Of a DNA stretch of 64,000 bases, positions 29,125 through 37,458 are shown piece after piece. The notes beneath the pieces were generated by a model. The model did no database searches. It was not told the DNA's origin and saw only the letters and a list, made by a program, of their open reading frames with translations. The stretch covers positions 634,453 to 698,452 of the forward strand of contig NC_018947.1 in the NCBI RefSeq assembly GCF_000304475.1. The letters run 5' to 3'. A program made the translations under genes and the position numbers. This stretch comes from Kazachstania africana CBS 2517. Taxonomy: Eukaryota; Ascomycota; Saccharomycetes; Saccharomycetales; Saccharomycetaceae. Numbering within the stretch: the first letter of the stretch is position 1; every line of letters starts with the position of its first letter.

Positions 29125-29290
29125 AAACGCAAATAGACGACATACGAAAACTATATACCGTATTAATGAATGGTACTCAACATAGTCGGGCCAGACTGGA
29201 CCAATAACCCATCAATCTTCCTTCGTAAGCTTAAAATGAGAAGCTGAGTATCCGGGTAACAGTACGTGTGCAAATTGATTTTTTTGACAT

Positions 29291-29299
29291 GGTGGCAAA
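29291..29299 (+). promoter_or_regulatory. PACE element (Rpn4 site) upstream of SEC24
   Basis: GGTGGCAAA is a perfect proteasome-associated control element, 115-123 bp upstream of the SEC24 ATG. Rpn4 sites mark proteasome and stress genes; I know of no established link to SEC24. Confidence 0.5.
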
Positions 29300-29413
29300 A
29301 TGAAAAAAAATAAGAGAAAACAGAGGTTGATAAATCAAATGATTGTTTAATTTCAGATGAAGTTGGAAAGATACTATTGCATTCTCTTATTGACCAGTTC
29401 AGAATAGCGTTCA

Positions 29414-32089
29414 ATGTCGCACAATAAAAGACGTGTTTATCCACAGGCTCAATTTCAGTATGCCCAAGGTGCTGTTCCTACGCAACAGCCGAATGCAATG
29501 CTGAATCAAGGCCCTATGACCCCCATCATGGGCGGTCAGCAGAACTTTATGTCTCCACAAATAGATGCAGGAAATGCCATGTTTACACCAGCACAGCAGC
29601 AATTGAATCAGCAGGTCGATCAAGCTGCTTCTGCAATGGGTAATCTTCAATTGAACAATCAGGCTCAACAAATGCAACAACCAATTATGGATCCTAATGC
29701 CATGTATCAACAAAATATCCCAATGCAACAGCCTTCTAAGCCTATGAATCAACTGTACCCAGTGGATCTATTGACTGAATTGCCTCCTCCTATCCATGAT
29801 TTGAGTTTGCCTCCTCCTCCATTGATGGTTGCACCGGAAAAGATGGTCGTTCCTTCTGAATTGGCTAACGCATCTCCGGCCTATGTCAGATCCACTTTAA
29901 ATGCAATGCCTAAGACTAATACTTTGTTGAAGAAATCGAAATTACCCCTAGCCTTGGTTATCAGACCATACCAACATTTACAAGATAACATCAACCCACC
30001 TCCATTGAATGAAGATGGACTAGTCGTCCGTTGTCGTCGTTGTCGTTCTTACATGAATCCATTCGTTACTTTCATCGAACAAGGAAGAAGATGGAGGTGT
30101 AATTTCTGTAGATTAGCTAACGATGTTCCAATGCAATTTGACCAATCCATTGAAGGTGTCCCAGCTAATCGTTACGAAAGAAATGAAGTTAAATATTCCG
30201 TTATGGAATACCTAGCTCCAAAAGAATATACCATTAGACAACCTCCACCATCTACATACTGTTTCATATTGGATGTTTCTCAAAATGCCATTAAGAACGG
30301 TTTATTAGCCACTACAACAAGAACTGTACTAGAATCCCTAGAGTTCTTACCAAATCATGACGGTAGAACCAGAGTTTCTATCTTATGTGTCGACAATGCA
30401 ATCCACTATTTCAATATTCCATTGGATGAAGATTCTGATAACATTCAAATGATGGATGTTTGTGATATCGACGAACCTTTCTTACCAAGACCAAATTCGA
30501 TGGTTGTGCCATTGAATTCATGCAGAAAGAATTTAGAAAAATTATTAATGCAAATTCCTGAAATTTTCCAATTCAATGTCATCACAAAATTCGCATTAGG
30601 TCCTTCATTAAAATCCGCATACAACTTAATCAGTGGAACCGGTGGTAAGATCATCGTTGTATCATCTACTCTACCAAGTGTTGGTCTTGGTAAATTACAA
30701 AAGAGAAATGAAGCTGGTGTTGTCAATACACCAAAGGAATCAGCACAATTATTATCTTGTCAAGATGGTTTCTATAAAAATTTTACAATCGATTGTAGCA
30801 AAGCTCAAATCACTGTTGATATGTTCTTAGCAAGTGATGATTACGTCGATGTTGCATCTTTATCTAATTTGGGTCGTTACACAGGTGGTCAAACACATTT
30901 CTACCCAGGATTTTCTGCCACTAAATTTTCAGATGTTACCAAATTCACTAAAGAATTTTCAAAACATATCTCCATGGATCTTTCTACAGAAACTGTCATG
31001 AGGGCTCGTGGTTCCACTGGTATTAGAATGAACGCCTTCTATGGTCATTTCTTCAATAGATCTTCCGATCTTTGTGCATTTTCTACAATGCCAAGAGATC
31101 AGTCCTACGTTTTTGAAATGACACTTGATGATAATATAATGACCGATTACTGTTACGTTCAAATTGCGGTACTATTATCTTTAAATACTTCACAACGTAG
31201 AATTAGAGTTATCACATTAGCAATGCCAACAACGGATTCGATCAGTGAAGTTTATGCATCAGCTGATCAATTGGCAATGACAGCATATTATACCCAAAAG
31301 GCAGTTAACAAAGCAATGAACTCGAGTTTGGAAGAAGCAAGAGAATTGATTAATAGATCAATTCTAGACACTTTAGCCACTTATAAGAAAGAGATTGTTG
31401 TTTCTAACGTTGCTGGAGGTGTACCACTAAGGCTGTGTGCAAACTTAAGAATGTTCCCTCTATTGATGCATTCGTTATCTAAACATATGGCATTTAGAGC
31501 CGGTGTTGTTCCAAGTGACCACAGAGCTTCTGCATTAAACTTTTTAGAGTCTGCGCCAATGGATTATCTAATCAAAAATATTTATTCAAAGGTCTATTCA
31601 CTACATGATATGGCCGATGAAGCTGGTTTACCGGATGAAAACGGTAACATTGTATTACCTGAACCACTCAACGCAAGTTCATCATTGTTCGAAAGATATG
31701 GGTTGTACTTAGTCGATAACGGAACCGAATTGTTCTTGTGGCTTGGTGGTGACGCAGTCCAAGAGTTAGTCACAGATGTCTTTGGTACATCTGATATCTT
31801 CCAGGTCCCAATCGGCAAGACAGAATTACCTGTAATTGAAAACTCAGAATTTAACGAAAGAATTAGAAACATCATCTCAAAAGTCAGAGAGCACGCTGAT
31901 GTTATAACATACCAGTCACTATACATCGTTAGAGGTGCATCCTTGAGTGAGCCTGTTAACCACGCATCTGCTAGAGAAGTTGCAACCTTAAGATTATGGG
32001 CCACTAGTTCATTAGTTGAAGACAAGATATTGACGAGCGAGAGCTACCGTGAGTTCTTACAAAATATGAAGTTGAAGATCAGCAAGTAA
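29414..32089 (+). CDS. SEC24: COPII coat cargo-binding subunit Sec24
   Basis: Partner of Sec23 in the inner COPII coat; it binds Sar1-Sec23 and selects cargo for export from the ER. The 891-residue protein begins MSHNKRRVYPQAQFQY, very close to the S. cerevisiae start. After a Q/N/M/P-rich tail of about 110 residues come the zinc finger (four cysteines in CRRC and CNFC, about 206-232), the trunk, beta-barrel, helical and gelsolin-like domains. The C-terminus, SLYIVRGASLSEPVNHASAREVATLRLW and following, is strongly conserved. It is Sec24 rather than the duplicate Sfb2 by close agreement at the N-terminus. It is a little shorter than S. cerevisiae Sec24 (926), mostly in the N-terminal tail. It lies in tandem with the YNL050C homologue. 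Confidence 0.95.
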   Translation: MSHNKRRVYPQAQFQYAQGAVPTQQPNAMLNQGPMTPIMGGQQNFMSPQIDAGNAMFTPAQQQLNQQVDQAASAMGNLQLNNQAQQMQQPIMDPNAMYQQNIPMQQPSKPMNQLYPVDLLTELPPPIHDLSLPPPPLMVAPEKMVVPSELANASPAYVRSTLNAMPKTNTLLKKSKLPLALVIRPYQHLQDNINPPPLNEDGLVVRCRRCRSYMNPFVTFIEQGRRWRCNFCRLANDVPMQFDQSIEGVPANRYERNEVKYSVMEYLAPKEYTIRQPPPSTYCFILDVSQNAIKNGLLATTTRTVLESLEFLPNHDGRTRVSILCVDNAIHYFNIPLDEDSDNIQMMDVCDIDEPFLPRPNSMVVPLNSCRKNLEKLLMQIPEIFQFNVITKFALGPSLKSAYNLISGTGGKIIVVSSTLPSVGLGKLQKRNEAGVVNTPKESAQLLSCQDGFYKNFTIDCSKAQITVDMFLASDDYVDVASLSNLGRYTGGQTHFYPGFSATKFSDVTKFTKEFSKHISMDLSTETVMRARGSTGIRMNAFYGHFFNRSSDLCAFSTMPRDQSYVFEMTLDDNIMTDYCYVQIAVLLSLNTSQRRIRVITLAMPTTDSISEVYASADQLAMTAYYTQKAVNKAMNSSLEEARELINRSILDTLATYKKEIVVSNVAGGVPLRLCANLRMFPLLMHSLSKHMAFRAGVVPSDHRASALNFLESAPMDYLIKNIYSKVYSLHDMADEAGLPDENGNIVLPEPLNASSSLFERYGLYLVDNGTELFLWLGGDAVQELVTDVFGTSDIFQVPIGKTELPVIENSEFNERIRNIISKVREHADVITYQSLYIVRGASLSEPVNHASAREVATLRLWATSSLVEDKILTSESYREFLQNMKLKISK

Positions 32090-32249
32090 TAGTGTATATA
32101 GACAAAAGACCATAACCTCTGTATAGTATTGAAAGTATTATGAATGATATATATGTGTATTCCTCTTTTATTTTTCTAATGGAACATGAAAAAAAAAAAA
32201 GTAATGCATCTGAGAGTAGGAGCTCATCGAGTTAAAGAAAGGTGAGATA

Positions 32250-32944
32250 ATGGTTGGTGGAATAATGTATGTTCGCTTTATAAGTTTGCTGGGCGTTTAG
32301 GGTCATATACTAACTGTAAATGAGTTTATTTTAGAGTGTCGAGGTCTGAACTTTTCCAGAAAGTTGATAATGTTACTAATGATGACAGCATACTAGAGCC
32401 GATTGAATTTGATATTAAAGAGCCGGAAGTATTGGAAGAAGGTGATGGAGAGGCGAGTACAGAGTCATTTGAGTTCTTTCCACTGTTTTCAAATAGCGAT
32501 CTGACGAAAATTGATCTGAATACGTTGGATGAGAAGGAAGAAGAGATAGTAATTGAAAATAAGAGGCCCGATAGCTATTATTTTAGTAATTGGAGCACAC
32601 ATGAGAAATTAGATTTTGCTAAGGTTGCAGTAAGTTACGATGATGTGATAGGCCAGGGTGTTATGGGTAGATATGCTCGGTATAACGAGCGTCTGATTGA
32701 TTTACACGAATATAACGGCAGAATTGATAATGTTTTAAAACGAGATAGTAAGTTACGGAAGAGAAAGCCTGGTAAGAATCAAAGAATGGCCAGGAAATTG
32801 GCGATCGAACGTCAAAAGGAGCGTGATGAAATGGAGATTAAAATAAGAAGACAGCAGAAGAAGAAGTTTCATAAAAGAGGTGGTAAAAAGAATAAGAAGA
32901 AGCCATTCAATCCCTTAGCAAATGCAGGCGCAGTACCGTCATAA
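32250..32944 (+). CDS. YNL050C-like protein, spliced
   Basis: A conserved yeast protein of unknown function. The 202-codon open frame at 32336 begins with GTG, not ATG, and directly follows TACTAAC and TTTTAG, so it is a second exon. The only fitting first exon is 32250-32266, five codons plus two bases (MVGGI), ending at GTATGT. Exons 32250-32266 and 32335-32944 give 208 residues. The N-terminal half is acidic. The middle has a conserved-looking block with YYFSNWSTHEKLDF, and the C-terminal third is extremely basic (KRKPGKNQRMARK, then a KK- and R-rich end), suggesting RNA or nucleolar association. S. cerevisiae YNL050C (270 aa) is also intron-containing and sits beside COG5 (YNL051W), as here. 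Confidence 0.8.
32267..32334 (+). other. Spliceosomal intron in the YNL050C homologue
   Basis: A 68-nt intron with GTATGT at 32267-32272, TACTAAC at 32308-32314 and TAG at 32332-32334. It is in phase 2, completing an ATA codon. An earlier AG (in GAG, ten bases after the branch site) is a poor acceptor and would break the frame. Confidence 0.9.
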
Positions 32945-32982
32945 ACACATATATATTGTATAGGTTTGTATAAGTGCAGAAA

Positions 32983-34146
32983 TTAAGACTGTTGCTTGGA
33001 AAGAGCTGACACAGAATTTAGCATTATTTTCAGATCATTTTGATAATCGTTATTATCCGTTGATAAAGGCATTAATTCATTGATTGAATTGAAGACGAGG
33101 TCTTTATTTTTGAGCAGGGATTTACCAACTGGACCACCCCTATTGAGGGAAACTTCTAAATCCTTTTTGAAATTGGATGAAATCTTGGACCAAAACAATT
33201 CTCTTGGAGTTGAGAATTTTGGTTTCCTTTGGGATGAATATTCCGTTAAAATATTACTGTTATTGTCTGTTTTGACACTAGACAATATCTGCTCCAATCT
33301 GAATATATCGTGACTCTTGTTAACGACTTCCTTAAACGATTCATTGAAATTCTTTATTGAGTTTATCGTTCTTTGTAAAATTTGAGAATTTGTGGCCACA
33401 TTAGACAAGATGATTCTATGAATTGTGGCTGTGAAGTCCTGAGGAGACACTAGAAACAGGGCATTTGATAATTTGGCTATAGTTTGCTGGTTATTCTGTA
33501 ATTTGAAAGTGTTTAAACATTCTTTTGATAGAGTTAAAACGAGGAAGTCTATGAGTTTCTTCTTATTTGATTGAATTACACTTGATTCATAGTTTTTAAT
33601 GACCTTCAACGATTTCAAATTCTGATTCTGTTCTAAATTATACTGCAACTGAGTGTATAGTGATGCCAATTGTATTGAGTTATCCATAGTTAATGTTTTC
33701 ATTGAATTGTTTAAAGTGGTAATTTTATTGAGAAGGTGAATGTAAATCAAAGAATCCCTAAGAAGAGTGGAAGTTTGATGTACTTTACTCAATGCACTTT
33801 GCAACTTCTGAGCCTTTTCGTAAGGAATTAACACTTCATCCTGTAATCTACCGTATGATAAATCCAGATATTGTAAGCTTGGTTTGAGCCCTTCTTCCAG
33901 CGTAGAATTGACTAATTTTGTTTTATCAATCTGTTCCAAAACGGCCCATGGATGCGTGTCGATGGTTTTGTCGATTCTAGATTCTACTTCCCTGATATCG
34001 TACTTAATCTTCTTTATGGAGGTCTCAATGTCCAATTGAAAATGGTCCGAATCGTTATTTGTAGCCTTTAAAACATCGTTAGCAAACTGTCTTGGATTGA
34101 AATCCCTCTGTAGAATATCTTCGAACTCTTCCAAATCACCTGACAT
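32983..34146 (-). CDS. COG5: Conserved oligomeric Golgi complex subunit 5
   Basis: A 387-residue subunit of the COG tether (lobe B, with Cog6, Cog7 and Cog8). The start is the ATG at 34146; the frame extends to 34209 only from a GTG. The N-terminus begins MSGDLEEFEDILQRDFNPRQFANDVL, a conserved Cog5 block, and is followed by coiled-coil heptads (about 45-75, RIDKTIDT and flanks) and a long helical region. No membrane segment is present. The length agrees with S. cerevisiae Cog5 (about 403). The position next to the YNL050C homologue is the S. cerevisiae order, YNL050C-YNL051W. Beyond this gene the conserved chromosome XIV/IX block ends, and the next gene, RPC25, belongs to a chromosome XI block. 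Confidence 0.9.
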   Translation of the reverse strand: MSGDLEEFEDILQRDFNPRQFANDVLKATNNDSDHFQLDIETSIKKIKYDIREVESRIDKTIDTHPWAVLEQIDKTKLVNSTLEEGLKPSLQYLDLSYGRLQDEVLIPYEKAQKLQSALSKVHQTSTLLRDSLIYIHLLNKITTLNNSMKTLTMDNSIQLASLYTQLQYNLEQNQNLKSLKVIKNYESSVIQSNKKKLIDFLVLTLSKECLNTFKLQNNQQTIAKLSNALFLVSPQDFTATIHRIILSNVATNSQILQRTINSIKNFNESFKEVVNKSHDIFRLEQILSSVKTDNNSNILTEYSSQRKPKFSTPRELFWSKISSNFKKDLEVSLNRGGPVGKSLLKNKDLVFNSINELMPLSTDNNDYQNDLKIMLNSVSALSKQQS

Positions 34147-34281
34147 CTTGTGATCCCCCCGTTCAATACGAATCCTTTTCAATGAGTACACCTGGCTGTT
34201 TCTAATCACACATTTTATTTGAAAAAAATGCTATACAACTAAATATTTATTTACATATGAAAAAGCGACAATGCCACGATA

Positions 34282-34896
34282 TCATTCCCACCAGCTGACG
34301 AGTCCCATGCCGTCTGTCTGGCAACTACCCAGCAGTGCGTAAGCAGGCGACTTTTCCACAGCTTTATCCTGAGCCTCTTCCTCCTGTTCGTCCTGTTCTT
34401 GTTCTCTTGGAGCCTTTGGTTTAACATCAACAAAAATCTCCTTCTCTACTCTAAATCTGACCTTCTCATTGACATCGAAATACAACTTGGTCTCTTCGTC
34501 CATGGGCCAAATCCACGCCAGATCATTAGGTTCGAAGTAACAACCTTCAAAGAGCATATTCTTTGGAATGAAAATATCATCGAAAAGACCCAGAAGTGAC
34601 ACTTGAATACCTTCAGCAGTACACTTGGAGATCCATCCAGTAACGATTTCTCCGACAAATGGCTTGAACACCAATGCCCTGAACGTCACATTCACGTACG
34701 AGGAACCGTCACCGGGCTTCAACTGACCTTCATCAGCTTCCAATATATCATAAACCGTTACACACAACCCGACGTGAGGTATCACCTTGTTCGCATATCT
34801 GTCGTTCAACTGGTGCGTAATCGACGACACAGCGTCTCTGTGGAACTGGTCTGGTGGGATCCTGACCAGATCATTCACTCTAGACAGTATAAACAT
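34282..34896 (-). CDS. RPC25: RNA polymerase III subunit Rpc25
   Basis: The Rpb7-like stalk subunit of RNA polymerase III, needed with Rpc17 for initiation. The product from the ATG at 34896 is 204 residues (212 in S. cerevisiae). The N-terminal Rpb7 domain (MFILSRVNDLVRIPPDQFHRD) is followed by the OB-fold/S1-like domain with KPFVGEIVTGWISKCTAEGI, a variable acidic Q/E-rich linker at about 165-185, and the invariant tail YALLGSCQTDGMGLVSWWE. It diverges from LTV1, the same pair as YKL144C-YKL143W, and the shared promoter has PAC and RRPE elements at both ends. Confidence 0.97.
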   Translation of the reverse strand: MFILSRVNDLVRIPPDQFHRDAVSSITHQLNDRYANKVIPHVGLCVTVYDILEADEGQLKPGDGSSYVNVTFRALVFKPFVGEIVTGWISKCTAEGIQVSLLGLFDDIFIPKNMLFEGCYFEPNDLAWIWPMDEETKLYFDVNEKVRFRVEKEIFVDVKPKAPREQEQDEQEEEAQDKAVEKSPAYALLGSCQTDGMGLVSWWE

Positions 34897-34965
34897 CACA
34901 GATCACTGTCCAATCCATCCAAATTCTTCACCATCAATAGCCAAATTCCACCGTTTTTAAATTTT

Positions 34966-34985
34966 GCGATGAGCTTGAAAAATTT
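34966..34985. promoter_or_regulatory. PAC + RRPE elements, RPC25 side
   Basis: PAC GCGATGAGC (34966-34974) stands directly beside RRPE TGAAAAATTT (34976-34985), 70-89 bp upstream of the RPC25 start. These paired elements mark ribosome-biogenesis and polymerase I/III genes, bound by Dot6/Tod6 and Stb3 in S. cerevisiae. Confidence 0.8.
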
Positions 34986-35192
34986 CAGTCGCTAGATACG
35001 AAGTGTAAATCACCTAGATGAGACACAATAAAACGTCATTGAGTTCCAGCATTTCCTTCCAGGGCACCTGGATATTTCGAGTGCGTTCTAACGGGTCTGA
35101 TAGTCTGGCAAGGTCTGGAGCTCTCAGCGAGTGTGTTCGTGCTACCAGTCACTGTTCAACTTGTTTTCTGACGCTTTCTTGGTATTTAAGAG

Positions 35193-35217
35193 TGAAAAAT
35201 TTCGAAATGCGATGAGC
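35193..35217. promoter_or_regulatory. RRPE + PAC elements, LTV1 side
   Basis: RRPE TGAAAAATTT (35193-35202) is followed by PAC GCGATGAGC (35209-35217), 38-62 bp before the LTV1 ATG. This second pair in the same divergent promoter has the same motifs in reverse order. It also contains two upstream ATGs (35207, 35212), which would matter only if transcription starts before them. Confidence 0.8.
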
Positions 35218-35254
35218 TTCTTCACGTTATGCAAGATGGGAAAGTGAGTACACG

Positions 35255-36565
35255 ATGTCCAAACGGTTCAGCAAGCAGAACGCACAGAAGTACGTGGTGG
35301 TGCACAGACCACACGATGACCCACATTTCTATGATGAAGGCGCGTCGAAGCATATCTTGGTTCCTGTGGACGATCCTAATGCGAAGAAGCAGTCTGGTGT
35401 TCCTGCTACGGTGAAAGTGGAGCCAAAGGGCGAGAACAAGCATGTGGGGGAAGCTGCTTTGTATGGTATCGAGTTTGATGACTCGAAGTACGATTATACG
35501 CAGCATTTGAGGCCCATGGGTGTGAATGCAGACTCCGTTTTCATTCCTGCTAAAGCAGAAACCGCAGGTGGTAAGAAGAAGAATATTGACGACTTGTTCG
35601 TGGAGCCAGAATACAAGGAAACCGATGGTGTGAAGCCCAAGTCTGTGTTTGTGAGAGGCGTAGCTGATCCTGAGTATTTGAAACATCAACAGGACGTTTC
35701 TGAAGATATTACGGGGTTCAGGCCGAATATGGATCCAGCTCTTAGAGAAGTCCTTGAAGCATTGGAAGACGACGCATATGTGGTGAATGACGATATCGTT
35801 GTGGCCTCCAAGAAGCCTGCCGATGCTGAAGAAGAAGAAGACGAAGATGACGTGTTTGCCGAATTGTTGCAAGGTGGTGAGGTTGCTGATGAAGATGAAG
35901 TCGACGAATGGGATATTGATAATTTTGAAGATTACGAGGATGAAACGTACTTGAAAGAAATGGAACAGTTTGATAATCTGGAAAACTTGGACGATTTGCA
36001 GAATATCGACTACCAGGCAGATGTCAGAAGATTCCAAATGCAATCGAAGGGAGATATGGACCTACAATCTGAAAATGAATTCAATGACGAGGAAGAAGAA
36101 GAAGAAAACGACATGTTGGGAGAACTACCGACCATAAAAACCAACCAGAAGAGCAAGAAGAAGCAGCGTCGCAAGAAAGGTGCCATGTCCGACATCTCTG
36201 GGTTCTCCATGAGTTCCAGTGCCATCGCAAGAACGGAAACCATGACTGTACTTGACGATCACTACGACCAGATCATAACCGGCTACGAAAACTATGAAGA
36301 AGAGCAAGAAGAAGAAGAAGACAACTATAAACCTTTCAACATGGAGAATGAACGTTCTGATTTCGAATCCATGCTAGATGATTTCCTCGACAACTACGAA
36401 CTGGAGAAAGGTGGCCGGAAATTGGTCAAAAAGAACCCAGAAGTTCAGAGAATGAAGGACGCTGCTGATGAAGTCTCCAAGGGTAAACTCTCGATGAAAA
36501 GAAACCGTGAGCGTCAAAAGCAGGTGGATAATTTGACCAACTCTTTAAGTAGTTTAAAGTTTTAA
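35255..36565 (+). CDS. LTV1: 40S ribosome assembly and export factor Ltv1
   Basis: A non-ribosomal component of pre-40S particles; it holds the beak (Rps3, Rps20) until phosphorylation by Hrr25 releases it, and helps nuclear export. The 436-residue protein begins MSKRFSKQNAQKYVVVHRPHDDPHFYDEGAS, the conserved Ltv1 start. The middle is highly acidic, with EEEEDEDDVFAELL near 190-205 and further E/D runs. A basic patch KKKQRRKKG lies near 300, and the C-terminus (KLSMKRNRERQKQVDNL) is basic and helical. The length is close to S. cerevisiae Ltv1 (463). LTV1 and MRP8 follow each other as in YKL143W-YKL142W. Confidence 0.95.
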   Translation: MSKRFSKQNAQKYVVVHRPHDDPHFYDEGASKHILVPVDDPNAKKQSGVPATVKVEPKGENKHVGEAALYGIEFDDSKYDYTQHLRPMGVNADSVFIPAKAETAGGKKKNIDDLFVEPEYKETDGVKPKSVFVRGVADPEYLKHQQDVSEDITGFRPNMDPALREVLEALEDDAYVVNDDIVVASKKPADAEEEEDEDDVFAELLQGGEVADEDEVDEWDIDNFEDYEDETYLKEMEQFDNLENLDDLQNIDYQADVRRFQMQSKGDMDLQSENEFNDEEEEEENDMLGELPTIKTNQKSKKKQRRKKGAMSDISGFSMSSSAIARTETMTVLDDHYDQIITGYENYEEEQEEEEDNYKPFNMENERSDFESMLDDFLDNYELEKGGRKLVKKNPEVQRMKDAADEVSKGKLSMKRNRERQKQVDNLTNSLSSLKF

Positions 36566-36716
36566 TGAATTGATAGAGCCATGCGTCTCGCACATTTTCA
36601 AAAAATGGTAACAAAACGGTATTTTCAGGTGATCCTCGAAGGAGGGTTTATAACACTTTTGTAGATTAGTATATATCTGTATATCTCACGTCAATAGATA
36701 GAAAACAGCACACAGA

Positions 36717-37355
36717 ATGACAAGCGAATTGGAAACTTTGAAGAAACAGATTGCAGATTTGCATGAATTAGTGAAAAAACAGAGTTTGATCATAACAAAA
36801 ACTGGTCAAAATGTCTTACAATTACAACTTGAAAAGCAAAGGGCCGATGTTAATAAGCTGGGGCCTACCCAGCCTAAGGTACCTATCGATTTTGATTCGA
36901 CGGATTTCGCCTCTGATCAGGATTTGGTGGATTTAGTGGCAGAGTTGCAGGGTGAATTGAATATTGTAGATGAAAGGGCTATCAGAAGAACTGCCAACTC
37001 CACAAAGACAAAGGCTACTGATATAATTGCCCCTTTACCAAATGCAGATGGTGAGACTCCAACTGTTAAGGACAGTTTCTTTCCCATCACTCTAAAGGAT
37101 TTTATTTCCATTTCCGACGTTAACTTGGTTAGGGTTGCAAAATTCTATGAACGCTTACCTCCTACAGTGGAAGAACAGCAACGTATCGATAATTATTTGG
37201 AAGGTAAAGTGCAAGACTTGTCTATTTCGCAGCCCAGTGATGAAAGTATATTGAAGGAACTCCAGGATTACTCAAAGGATGAAGTCGATGATATGTTCAA
37301 TGATGTTGCAAGATATTTGGGTCTAACTTCCAGGAGAGGTACTGAGACGTGGTAG
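36717..37355 (+). CDS. MRP8: Mrp8-like protein
   Basis: A 212-residue acidic protein matching S. cerevisiae Mrp8 (YKL142W, 219 aa). It begins with a coiled coil of about 45 residues (MTSELETLKKQIADLHELVKKQ and on), continues with LVAELQGELNIVDERAIRR, and ends with the conserved DVARYLGLTSRRGTETW. Mrp8 was once listed as a mitochondrial ribosomal protein, but it is not clearly one, and no mitochondrial presequence is visible here (the N-terminus is acidic). The function is uncertain. The start is the ATG at 36717. It lies downstream of LTV1 in tandem and converges with NOP9, a new neighbour relative to S. cerevisiae. Confidence 0.9.
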   Translation: MTSELETLKKQIADLHELVKKQSLIITKTGQNVLQLQLEKQRADVNKLGPTQPKVPIDFDSTDFASDQDLVDLVAELQGELNIVDERAIRRTANSTKTKATDIIAPLPNADGETPTVKDSFFPITLKDFISISDVNLVRVAKFYERLPPTVEEQQRIDNYLEGKVQDLSISQPSDESILKELQDYSKDEVDDMFNDVARYLGLTSRRGTETW

Positions 37356-37458
37356 ATAATCATTATATATCTTTGAGTATTGTTTTAAAACTACTTTTTC
37401 TTAATATACATATTACCTGTTAAATACTACAACGCCATACCAGCCCAGACGAACCCCT

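Noticed and set aside
29414..32089. Naming the COPII gene SFB2
   Set aside because: Position beside the YNL050C homologue would allow SFB2, but the N-terminus and the whole sequence agree best with Sec24.
32336..32944. Start of the YNL050C homologue at 32336
   Set aside because: The codon is GTG, and TACTAAC and TTTTAG directly before it show it is a second exon.
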